DNA of 64,000 bases, taken from positions 1,102,736 to 1,166,735 of the forward strand of contig NW_024104303.1 in NCBI RefSeq assembly GCF_003945595.2. Reading direction: 5' to 3'. Of this stretch, positions 27,471 through 37,440 are shown piece after piece. This DNA is from Pipra filicauda (lineage: Eukaryota > Chordata > Aves > Passeriformes > Pipridae). The notes beneath the pieces are model-generated. The model saw only the letters and a list, made by a program, of their open reading frames with translations. It had not been told where the DNA came from and did no database searches. Numbering within the stretch: the first letter of the stretch is position 1; every line of letters begins with the position of its first letter. The position numbers were made by a program, and so were the translations under genes.

Positions 27471-30376
27471 AACAAATTCCAGCTGCCAGTTTAGCAAAGG
27501 CTTTGCTAAGATCAGGTCTAATTGACTGTTTAAGTGGTACTAAAAAGGATACTAATATATATGCTAACTCTTCTTTGGTCAATTATGAGACATATTGTTA
27601 TATTTCTAAAAGGACCCACATGACACTTTTATCTAATTTTCCACTTTCAATGCTTGCAAAGAAACCTAAAACTATAGACACTGAAAAATCAGATCACTAT
27701 AGTTGGCCAAGGAAATTACCTTTTCTTTTTTTTTTTTTTTTTTTGTCCCTCTGTTTCAGCATGTTATGAAAGAACAGAGAAAGACCCCATCCCAAAGCCT
27801 GGTAACTAATACAGAGCTTCCTGTATTCTCTGTCTAAAACTCTGGATTATTGGCAGGTCTCCTACTCATTTCACAGGAACTCTGAGAATGTGATTTAAAT
27901 GGGCTAAACCTAGGACTTTTCATGGGAAGTAGCATAGAGAAAAAAAAAATGTCAAAAGACATCATAGAAATGCGTGGCTTGCTGCAATGATGAAAGATTT
28001 TACATGTGAACAAACACTCAAACCCATGCTTGAGAATGTAGTTAGAAACTACAGGTTTCCAAATACTTATTTCAGCAAAGAAAACTACCTTTTAGAGTCA
28101 CTGACCTTTGTGGGCTCAGCTTCTGGGTTCTGTTTACAATATTGGACACCATTGCATGACAGCCACCTTAAAGAGAATTGACTTCTTATAGTAAGGACAC
28201 AAGTGCCAGGGATATAATCATTTTTCAGGGAACTCAGCAGATAAACAGTCAAGATGTGGGACACCTTGCTGTGAAACAAGATCAAATGTAGGACCTGGAT
28301 TATACGTGAGGTGAAGGATGTTGATGGTGTAACATGGGAAGTAGCATAGAGAAATGTTTCTAAATAGAATAAAAATCAAAAAAAAGATGCGTGCTCACAG
28401 CTGATGAATAGATTAGATCTAGAGATCGTCTTACAAGTCAGTTTCTCTGTTGTCATTAAATAGTTATTCATATTTTCAAGCCATGTGTCTTCTGCCTTTC
28501 CCTTTTTTCCCCATCTATTTATCAAAAGGAATCACTATAAAAAAAAGAGATATTTTCTGTGGAGCAGAACTCATGGACAGACTCTGTTTCAGTGAGGATG
28601 GATTTAGTTTTTAAAACAAATAAAAACATCAGGAACATTGTGTTGTGTATATAATTTTTAGTGAACATCTAATAATAAATCACTGTTTCTGCCACCTGAC
28701 ACTTTCAAAACTGCATAATATTTCTCAACTGTAGCAGATAAGTTCAGTGGGTTAATAGAGCATGGCAACTGAGATATTATTGAAATATTGAGGTCTGGAC
28801 CCCAGCCTCTGAACAAGTAAAATAGGCTACTAAATGTCCTGCCTTGAAGTGAATGTCATGCACAAGTTAAAACAAACAAATAGAACTAAACCAACTGTGA
28901 TGAGTATCCTTCTAAAGGCTGTCATCAGAGTTTAGGCCCAAACTTAAGTGAAGAATAAGCGTTACAGGTCTGTTCAGTTCAAATTTGAGAACTGTGGGAA
29001 TGAGAAGAGTTGGCTGGATATAAAGCTAGAAATTAGGAAAAAAGTAGGAAGAAGGTCATGAAGTGTTGGTCACGTAGGTTGTAAGAAATTGTTTTTTGCA
29101 CCCTTTCGCTAAAATACATCATGGTTTATCTGAATCTCTCTATCTGCTCCTCAAAAACATATATAAAATTCTCCAGAAAACAACAGCTTTCTGCACAACT
29201 ATTTTGGCACTGCTTGCTAAAGATCCTCTTCTCTCCAAAAACTACAAGTAAAGAAAGAAAAGGGAAAGAAAAGCTCAAAGCAATTGTGAAGGAAAACTAC
29301 TTCCTTCGGCAAAACTGTGTAATTTGATCTTCTACAAAAAATGTTAATTTTCACATTTTGCCATGTGACTTTTCTAGATGGGTGAGGAGAGTTTTTCTGC
29401 CCATATGTGGAAACTCTACTGTTGTACAGTAATGTTGACTGTACTAGACACTTTCTTGTGCTTCTTTGAATCACACTGGTCATATGTTTGAACAGGACAA
29501 ATTTTCATACTGCTTTAAAATTAAAAATATGTATGTCAACTGTCAGGGGTTGATTAGGGTTACGGCATATCTGTACAGCAAAGTATGATCTTTACAGTAT
29601 AGTCATGAGAAGCATCATAGGAAAAGGTGGTGATATAGTTACTCCACAAACTGCACGACTAGATTGCTGATTACCATTTCAGTTAATGTTTTTGGTTCTT
29701 GTTATTTCTGTTGCTGCTGCAGTTGTCTGGTTGCATCACCCAGCAAAAGGGACAAAGACATCATCTCCCAGATTTATCGTGGTCTTGGTTGTTATACAAA
29801 GGATCGGTTTAAGATGTTTGAGACTATGAGTGTAACTAAATTGTGGATTGGATTAAATTAGTATCCTGTTGACTATGAGACACAATGACAAACTCAGCCT
29901 ATTAAGTGGGCCTGTATTCGTTCAGATGAATGTGATCATATTTTAAAATGAAATCTGTGACTATAGAGTGCCATATAAAAATTATAGTAGATGCTGCTGA
30001 TGTTTTTATATCCTCTGTCGGCTATTTCTTGTGTCTGTTTCTCCTACTGTGTTGTACTGTATCTTGACAGCCATTTCATTTCAAATTTACATTTCCTTTT
30101 TGAGTTTACCTGTATTGAATTTAAAAATAAAGTTATAGTTTATGTGAGAAAATGGAAAGTACAGCAATTTTGTTATGAAAAGGAAAGGAAGGGAAAAGGC
30201 ACAAAAAATATTGATTGTCCCTTTAGAAGGCTTTTTTTTTTTTGCTTTTTGAAAACTCATTTATGAATTTTTTTCTGTGTACCACTTTAGCTTTTTCTTT
30301 AATGACAATGAAAATTTCATTGCTATTTCCCTACTTTAATAAGCTGTACTATTGGTAGCAGTAAGATTTCTTTTGA

Positions 30377-30402
30377 TAATCAATTACAGGAGTAATTGAT
30401 TA
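30377..30402. repeat. Perfect 11-bp inverted repeat with a 4-nt loop
   Basis: TAATCAATTAC and GTAATTGATTA are separated by AGGA. The arms contain homeodomain-type TAATCAATTA cores. It could equally be a chance AT-rich palindrome. Confidence 0.7.
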
Positions 30403-30447
30403 CTTATATTTATATTATTTATATTATTTGTATTATTTATATTTAGT
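30402..30447. repeat. Short A/T minisatellite
   Basis: Imperfect tandem copies of a roughly 10-bp unit of the form TATTATTTATAT, directly after the hairpin. Confidence 0.75.
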
Positions 30448-30717
30448 TTTAAGGGCTGTTTATGTAAATATAGATGCCAATAGTTTTGCTAATACAAATT
30501 AGAAATTAATTTTGTAATGGCAGTGTTCTGCCATATGTATATATTTCTTGGGACTCTTATATAAATGTGTGTTTTGAATACCTATTTGATACTGTCCTAG
30601 TTAGGACAGCTGAGACCAGTTCATCATGGTATGGGTGTAACCCAAAACTGTGTATTCTATAGCCTTCCATGCCATTTCCCAGAAATTGTTAGCAGTAGAG
30701 GCCTGTAGATGTTCCTG

Positions 30718-30815
30718 TCCTCATACCCTTTTATGGAATACCCCGTTCTGAAGGAAGGACTGAGCATCCTCATACCCTTTTATGGAATTCCCTGCTCTGA
30801 GGGAAAGACTGAGTA
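30718..30815 (+). repeat. 49-bp tandem duplication in the LTR U3 region
   Basis: Two adjacent units begin TCCTCATACCCTTTTATGGA at 30718 and 30767. They differ at a few positions (for example ATACCCCGTTC versus ATTCCCTGCTC), so the duplication is not brand new. The sister LTR at 437-1050 has only one unit. Confidence 0.85.
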
Positions 30816-30835
30816 TTCCTGCCTGAACTGGAGAA

Positions 30836-30843
30836 TATATAAA
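30836..30843 (+). promoter_or_regulatory. TATA box of the solo LTR
   Basis: TATATAAA lies just after CCTGAACTGGAGAA, at the position conserved with the sister LTR. It is the expected retroviral core promoter. Confidence 0.65.
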
Positions 30844-31133
30844 CTTGGAGTTTTGGAACTTTTTTACCACTTATGGGATCCAGAGGAGGACTGCAGCTCA
30901 CCGCTCTCAGCCAGACTGAGACCACCACCCTCGACTGGACTGCAATCACCATTTTGACCAGACTGCAACAGCTCTCCCACCAGCAGGTTTTTCTGCTCTC
31001 CCTTTACTTTGGACTCAGGGGGGCCCGGGGAACACCGTTTTGTTCATATCCCAAGGTACTGGGTTGTACCTTTGGGTTTTTGTAGATTGAAGCTGGTTGT
31101 TCGTCTGTATAATCATACTTGTTGTGTTGTTTT

Positions 31134-31139
31134 ATTAAA
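31134..31139 (+). terminator. ATTAAA polyadenylation signal of the solo LTR
   Basis: ATTAAA in TTTTATTAAATTG, followed by a GT-rich stretch (GACTTGTGGTCTGTC) as a polyadenylation downstream element would be. Confidence 0.6.
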
Positions 31140-31954
31140 TTGTTTTTTTGACTTGTGGTCTGTCTTTTGAGTTGAGTTCATTTCCCCTGCTGGTTAACTC
31201 TTAAACCAGCACAGATACATAACATGTATTGTCTGGATACATAAGCCTTGTTTTTTTATTTTTTTCTATAAGGTGAGCTAGTCTTGGAAGTTTCTTTATT
31301 AGCCTCTGTGGAACACATATTATTTATGTCCCAACCCAAAATGCAGCAAACTTACTGACATGAAAAAAAGCTAGTGACAACAGGTGGTGGTATTCTATAT
31401 TGTTTTGTTTTGCAGAGATGCAAACTGAATTGCCCTACTGCAGTATGTGGTCAATTTTGTGATGATACTCACTTTTGAAATATCTAGACAATGTGTTACA
31501 TTTTTCCCTCTCTTTGTCTCCAAGTGTCTCAACCTCTAGTACTAGGAAATGTAATAACTGGACCAACTGGTAACATTCTCTGAAGTCAATCTGCATATGT
31601 CAGCAAATCAGTTACCTTCCACATGGCGTTGTCCTGCTCCATACATGTATGCACTGATGAATTTTACAGCATGGTGTCAGAGATCCAAGACTTTCTGTAC
31701 ACCTGAATGATCACAAGTATATTTTCCTGCCTGAAATCCCCAAGTCAGGAATGTAGAGTGCGGGCACAACACCATAGGGTGCTTCATCCTGTTCGTAATC
31801 AGAGCACAGCTGATAAGATGGGACTTCACGTGCAACCTGTACAGAGGAAGATATTCCTGGTCATGGGATAGGTCAGTCCCTGCATTGCGTGGCTAAATCT
31901 TGGGATCCTCTAGCATTGAAGATCCCACCACTGCTCCTAGACATAATGTTACAG

Positions 31955-32140
31955 TGCTGGAAATTGTTTCACCTGATGTCCAACCTGACTTGCTCAATCT
32001 GCAATTTGTGATGGGTGTCTCTTGTTAGATGATCTACCAATAGCCAGTAGAAAGTCTTGCATTTGTAGCTGTTTTTCAAATAGCCACAGGACGGTATCAT
32101 ATTATCCTTTAGCATATACTTCACCAGTCAACACCTACCA
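31955..32140 (-). mobile_element. Possible degraded CR1 3' UTR
   Basis: The plus strand contains TTTCACCTGATGTCCAACCT followed by TGTCTCTTGTTAGATG. These resemble the reverse complement of the CR1 3' UTR, where a stop-like CTGATGTCCAACCT block precedes a TCTTGTCC block. The match is weak and the limits are guesses. Confidence 0.35.
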
Positions 32141-33192
32141 TTTGCTGAAGGAATTATTCAAGTAATAAGGTAATAACAGCACCAAGGAGAGAAACTGTTA
32201 GGTAAATATAAATGCGAGCATATGTACAAGATACAAACTGATGAACAAACAAAACTTTGCAGGAAATGTAGGCCTGCTATACTGTGTTTTGTATTACAAG
32301 TTTCTCTATGCTAAAGCAAGGACACAACAACTATGTATGTTATCACATAACTTTAAACTGCTTTTCAGAATTGTATTCTGAAAAATCTTCCTTAAGAAAG
32401 ATTAACACTGAGACACCAACCTGGCACATAATCAACCTAAGCTGAGGGAATGGAGTGATTTTTACTCTGGGAGTGACTCCTTAGCTGCATCATGGTAGTC
32501 TCCACTGCCATCAAAACACTGGGTCCAGTCTTCCGACTCAGTCTGATGTCAATAAAAAATGAAAATCCCATAAGTGAGTTCTACACTTCAAACTACTGTG
32601 TTGAAAAAATTTGATCCCCAGGTCTAAACACTAGCCCTGAGTACAAAACAGATCATTGCAGGAGCAGAAGAGAGTGTTTGCTGCCTTGGGATAGACTTTA
32701 TGTACATATTCACCATCTGCCTGCACAGCATTTTCTCAAATTTTGCTAGGTACTAAGTTGATTGCCACTAAAACTTATGAGCATTATGAGACAAGTTATT
32801 GAGTCTCACATTCAATCAAACATTTTTTTAGCAGCATATTTTTAGTCAGATAATTGCTTGGGAGGGCTGTGATGAGTGTCTTCTCTCCGCCCTATAGCTA
32901 CTCCCTTAAACAGATTCTCTCTCTTTGTTTAACTCAACCCTTTGCATTTTCTATATAATCTTTATATAAAATATGCAAATATATCCTTTATAGTCCTCAG
33001 AGGATATATAGACTTAATGATAGTGTTTTGTTTTATTTTATTTTTTTTCTAAAATGTGTGAAATTTAATAGTGCTTTAAACTGCTCTCATATTTTGACAC
33101 TTGTTGCATTTTCAAGCCCATTTTAATAGTTTTGGATTTGGGTTTTTTTCTCAGAAACATAATAATTCTTTCTATTATAAATGAGGAAGTTG

Positions 33193-33240
33193 CTACAAAG
33201 TGTCTTTTCTAAATTTCTTCCACTGAGAGACACTTTGTAG
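33193..33240. repeat. 13-bp perfect stem with 22-nt loop
   Basis: CTACAAAGTGTCT at 33193-33205 pairs exactly with AGACACTTTGTAG at 33228-33240. A G-U pair can extend the base by one. The stem is shorter than in a normal microRNA precursor. Confidence 0.65.
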
Positions 33241-35060
33241 TCAGGGAAATGAGTTGGTAGCTACATTTTTGTTAAAGCATCTGAGTTTTCCCACAACTGG
33301 TTAATATAAAATTCTAAGCATATCTGAAGGATTAGTCTAGAGAAGGTGAGCACTGAAAAATAATATTCTCACATTGTATATCTACAACCTATTTGATTTT
33401 CCATACCTCTGATTCACTTGTTATCTGACCTCTGAATGTTTTAAAAGGATTTTGCATTTTCAATCATGAAATGGTTTTATTTGGTCTTCTTTCCAAGAAG
33501 GTGAAGATAAGTGTTTTCAATTCCTACTTAAATAAATACATTAAATAACCTGTGTTCAAGTACTATAGTTTCGTATCAGTTTAATAGGTGAACCCCAAAT
33601 TTCCTCAAGGGTGATTTGTCAGTAGTTTATTAGTCAGTAGTTGTTCAGAAGTTTATGATAAATGTTATTTCTTCCTGTCCCCCTTTATTTTTTTTTAATT
33701 ATACATTTGATTATTTAATCACTAAAGGGAAGTGATATATTGTAGCTTAATTACAAGAGAGAGATCAGTTTTCATCTATGTATCTAAGACATCCGGTTGG
33801 TACTAGACCAGTCCAGTCAGTTGGAGCAGGGCTTTTATTCAAGTCTGATTCATGTGCATGGTGTTTGTGGTTAGGTTACACTCAGTGACATGGCAGTTTT
33901 TTGGCAACATAAAGTACCACTGCAACTGCTCTGAATCATTCGTCCTTCTGAACTGAAGCCTGGATTCATTTGTGGTGGGATTGGAATTCCGCACAAACTT
34001 GATGCTTCTTTCTCTATGGGTGTCATTAAACAGTACATATTAATTGAAGAGGAAGAACATAATAGCAGTGTACAGACACAACAATTTCAATTAGTTTGCT
34101 ATCACTTCTTATTATACAACTCAAAAGTGATAGTCTTGTAAGCTATTTTCTTCCATCAAGCTACTTAAAATGTGGTCTCAGAAATGCTGTTCTTGTCTCA
34201 GCTAGTCCTGTGTTGCTGGAATTTATCTCCCTATCTATAACCTAGATGTAAAAAAAAATATAGTCTGAATAAAAAGGGGGAGCAAAACATGCACCCTGGT
34301 CTTTTGAGGGTTCCTGTTACTGGGATCAAGACTGCAAGCTGAATGAATACAAAAGTTTCTTATGGTTTGTTGGACCTAAGCCAAACCTAGTGATAGATGA
34401 TGATGCAAGAACTCAGTATAATAACCTAAAACATGGAATGAATGAACCTTGTGGTCACAGAAGGAAGATAGGCAAAAGTCACTTTCTCTAAGTCAACTTT
34501 TGCAGGTCAGGTGAAAAAGCTTACACGAACTTGATTCTTTCAGAGGAGCCAGACAGTTATGTTTAAACACATACAAATAAGATGTCAATATTAAAAAATA
34601 TAAGATAAGAAAGTTTCTTGATAACTCTGCCTTAATCCTAATAGGTGAGTGGTTTATTCTAATTCAAAGTATTAGGACACAGATGCAGAACATCATGAAG
34701 TCGTCTGTATATGTTTAATGAGGGGTATTAGTAGGATAATAATTTCTTATTCAGTTACGGAAAACATTAACTTAAAGTACACACAACAATACATATGAAC
34801 AAGGAAGATACATTAAAAAGTATATCTCACTCTTTTAAAAAATTGATCGTATTCTAAATTTCATGGAGTGAGACCTTCAAAATTCATTGCATTATATCTG
34901 TAAATATATCACAGGAACAAATAAAAAACAATGAAATCGCTCTATTAAGGGGCTGATCACATAATATACTTAGTATATCTACAGTGACAAATATTGTCAG
35001 CTTTATTTCAAATTCTAATTACAGGACATTGTACTCAAACTAACTATATGTTATGTGATT

Positions 35061-35074
35061 AGTTTATTGCTACT
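35061..35074. repeat. Left target-site duplication of the RTE-like insertion
   Basis: AGTTTATTGCTACT, identical to 36179-36192. The next base on either side differs, so the duplication is exactly 14 bp. Confidence 0.93.
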
Positions 35075-35490
35075 TGGTGTGGGCCTTCAGTCGCCTTAGA
35101 TTGAATAGGCTTCCATCAGTATGATATCGAATGTAGATACCGTCCTGATCCTCGAGGTCTGCCATGGCCCTTTGGAGCATCCTGCTGAAAAAGACTGTGA
35201 ATAGGGTAGGAGCGAGAACGCAGCCTTGTTTCACGCCATTCTTTATTAGAAAGGGCTCGGAAAGTGTGTTGCCATATCTGACTTGGCCGTGCTGATCCTC
35301 GTGGAGTGAAATGATAATTTTAAGGAACCTGGGGGGACAACCTAAACGTTCCAAAATCTGACACAGACCTCTTCTGCTCACAGTATTGAAAACCTTGGTG
35401 AGGTCGACAAAGGTTACATAGAGAGCTTTGTTCTGTTCCCTACACTTCTCTTGCAGTTGAACAAATACCATATCTGTGGTACTCCTGTTG
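35070..35490 (-). pseudogene. Inverted reverse-transcriptase fragment of the RTE-like element
   Basis: The coding frame is open on the minus strand for about 140 codons. It enters at the inversion junction with NRSTTDMVF, before the ATG at 35471. It carries reverse-transcriptase motif A as FVDLTKVFNTVSR (the usual second aspartate, as in FDTV, is N) and motif B as NGVKQGCVLAPTLF. It ends ...FNLRRLKAHTK at the insertion edge, where the target-site duplication supplies a TAG stop. The catalytic YADD/FADD motif C and the thumb are absent, so this piece cannot be an active enzyme. The endonuclease domain expected upstream is also absent. The frame is not otherwise damaged. Confidence 0.9.
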
Positions 35491-36178
35491 GCTCAAGCTT
35501 CATAAAAGAGTTTGGCGAAATAAACACTTGAAGAAAAGTACCAAGATCAGTGTTTACAGAGCCATTGTGCTGTCTACTCTCTTATACGGATCTGAATCAT
35601 GGATCATCTACCGCCACCACCTGCGACTCCTAGAACGCTTCCATCAACGCTGTGTCCGTTCAATCCTAAACATCCACTGGTCAGATTTTGTGACCAATAC
35701 ATCTGTTCTTGAACAAGTAGCAGTCACAAGTATTGAGGTCATGTTACTGAGAACTCAGTTGCGTTGGGCAGGACACATCTCCAGGATGAAGGACCACCGC
35801 CTCCCTAAGATCCTGCTTTATGGTGCACTTGCCACTGGCTACTGCAAAAAAGGAACCCCAAAGAGAAGATACAAGGACTCCCTGAAACAACATCTCAGCC
35901 TTGGCCATATTGATCATCATAACTGGTCTACTCTGGCCTCCAATCGGGAGGCCTGGAGACACACCATCTATAATGCTGCGGATGCTTTTGAGAAAGCACG
36001 CAGGATCACCCTTGAGGAGAAAAGGCAATGCAGAAAGAGTCGTGCCCTGCAGAATATTCCACCTAAGGAGTCTTTCTGCTGTGCCTTCTGCAACCGGACA
36101 TACCTGTCTCATATTGGCCTTTTCAACCACCAACGCACTTGTGACAAACTTCGTTTGTGAAGCCCAGCCATGATGATG
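35075..36178 (+). mobile_element. RTE-like non-LTR retrotransposon with 5' inversion (twin priming)
   Basis: A 1104-bp insertion bounded by a perfect 14-bp duplication. The right part (about 35495-36178) is the 3' end of the element in plus orientation. The left part (35075 to about 35490) is an upstream piece of the same ORF in minus orientation. Reading left to right, the element position first decreases and then increases, with the segment carrying the YADD/FADD-type motif missing between the two parts. This is the arrangement that twin priming produces. The 3' end has no poly(A); 18 nt after the stop codon it ends in short ATG repeats, as RTE-type elements often do. The clade name is inferred from that tail and from the C-terminal region, and could be wrong. 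CpG content is much higher than in the flanks, which suggests a recent insertion. Confidence 0.88.
35495..36160 (+). pseudogene. C-terminal part of RTE-like ORF with terminal zinc finger
   Basis: An open frame in plus orientation that enters at the junction with KLHKRVWRNKHLKK. It is unbroken to the natural stop TGA at 36158-36160, over 220 codons. It has the region that follows the reverse transcriptase in this family: VYRAIVLSTLLYGSESW, LRLLERFHQRCVRSIL, LRWAGHISRM and a basic RRYKDSLKQH stretch. It ends in a C-x2-C-x12-H-x3-C zinc finger (CAFCNRTYLSHIG...HQRTC). There is no proper start codon of its own: a TTG at 35528 is internal. It is the orphaned end of a retrotransposon protein. The unbroken frame fits a young insertion. 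Confidence 0.9.
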
Positions 36179-36192
36179 AGTTTATTGCTACT
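36179..36192. repeat. Right target-site duplication of the RTE-like insertion
   Basis: AGTTTATTGCTACT directly follows the element's ATGATGATG tail and matches 35061-35074 exactly. Confidence 0.93.
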
Positions 36193-36415
36193 ACATTTTT
36201 TCTTGGTCAGGCTGTAGAATTTTTAATTTCTTTTCTTTTGCAATATTGATATCAACAGGTAAAATTATATCCATCTTTGCAGAATGTTGTGAAAGATGAC
36301 TATGAAACCTTCGGTGGTCACCTGTAAGGCAGTAGAGAAACAGCTTATAAGCACATGGTTTGTAATAAAGTTGTTATGACAAGTTGAATGGCTCTGTACT
36401 TCTTTAGTGTAACTC
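36193..36415. other. Short AT-rich spacer
   Basis: Nothing recognisable between the RTE-like insertion and the next CR1 fragment. Confidence 0.5.
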
Positions 36416-37440
36416 CTAACAGCCATACAAAGCTCTGAGTAGGTGAGAAAGAGACATCACTAAACTAACTTTTATACTTCTAGGATCATTTTTTGAAGGC
36501 ATTGAGTACCTTGGCCTTCTCTGAGTCATTCCGAGTCTACTCTGAGTCACCAGTTCCCCTGACCCATCCAGCAGCAGGCTCAAAATTTCTCTGGCTTTCC
36601 TTTTGTCATTTATATGTTTGTAGAAACCTTTCTTGTTGCCATTCACAGACTGTGCCGGATTCAACACCAGGTTGGCCTTGGCATTCATAACCTCAACGCT
36701 GCAAGATCAGAAAGCAATTCTATACTTCTGAGTCATTTACCCCTGCTCCTATTTCCTGTGCTTTGCCTCTTTATGTCAGTCAGGTCAGTAGTTCTTACTC
36801 ATCCTTGCAGGTGTTCCCCTGTGTTTACCTTACTTGCTTCAGGATGGACCCTTCTTATGCTCAGAGGAGTGATCCTTGATTATCAGCTGAGACTGCTGTA
36901 CCTCTCTTCTCTTCAGAGTATCCCACAGAATTCTTCAAAGCAGATCACTGAAGAGGTTGGAGTCTTCACTCGTGGCATCTAGGGCTGTGTTCCTGCTTTT
37001 GGCCCTACTAGCAGCCCTAAGGTTCCTGATCTTCACTGTCTCATGGTCACTGCAGCCAAGGTTGTCTCTGAATTTGGTTTTCCCCACCAGTTCTTTTTCC
37101 TCTGTGAAATATCAGGTCCAGCAGAACACCTTTCCTTTGTTGATTTCTCAGGTATCTTTGCCAGTAAGTTACTACTGATGCACTAAAGAAATCCCTCAGA
37201 TTGCTTGAACCTTACTCTGCTTCTTTCCAACAGATTTCAGGGTGGTTAAATTCCCTTGAGGACCACGTGAGGTTCCTCCCAGTCCGAAGAAAACCTCGTC
37301 TCCTTTTTTCTGATCGGATGATCCAAGGGCATATCTACCACATCGACATCATTTTGGTCTGCCTGATAGTCTTGATCCATAAGATCTTGAATGACTCCTG
37401 ACACATCCTGAGGCAGAGTTCTGTGCATTTCTGATGATGA
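36416..37440 (-). mobile_element. CR1 LINE internal fragment (endonuclease to start of reverse transcriptase)
   Basis: Read on the minus strand, this piece covers the second half of the CR1 ORF2 endonuclease and the linker to the reverse transcriptase. Recognisable elements, in order, are a GDFNHPDICW-like block around 37230-37250 (with one stop), the endonuclease signature LGCSDHE near 37040-37060, and NKKGFYKHINDKRKAREIL near 36600-36640, followed by LVTQ. The frame is broken by shifts and stops. There is no CR1 3' UTR downstream, so the copy was cut off at both ends or rearranged after insertion. The edges are approximate. Confidence 0.8.

Larger units (their letters stand above)
27471..30587. 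other. AT-rich region without recognisable genes
   Basis: About 3.1 kb with a poly-T run near 27725, only short frames, and near its end a perfect AT-rich hairpin and an A/T minisatellite (both listed). Confidence 0.5.
30593..31213 (+). mobile_element. Solo LTR, same family as 437-1050, opposite orientation
   Basis: This 621-bp LTR begins TGTCCTAGTTAGGACAGCTG and ends TTAAACCAGCACA. It is flanked by a perfect 5-bp duplication, GATAC, at 30588-30592 and 31214-31218. It shares long blocks with the reverse complement of 437-1050, among them GGGTGTAACCCAAAACTGTG and CAGCAGGTTTTT / CAACAGGTTTTC. Compared with that copy it has lost about 60 bp of U3 (present at roughly 887-943 there) and gained a 49-bp tandem duplication (30718-30815). 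TATA and polyadenylation signals are in place. There is no internal retroviral sequence, so it is a solo LTR. Confidence 0.92.
31219..35060. other. AT-rich region without recognisable genes; traces of an old CR1
   Basis: No convincing coding sequence. A weak CR1-like stretch (31955-32140) and a 13-bp stem-loop (33193-33240) are listed separately. Confidence 0.5.
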
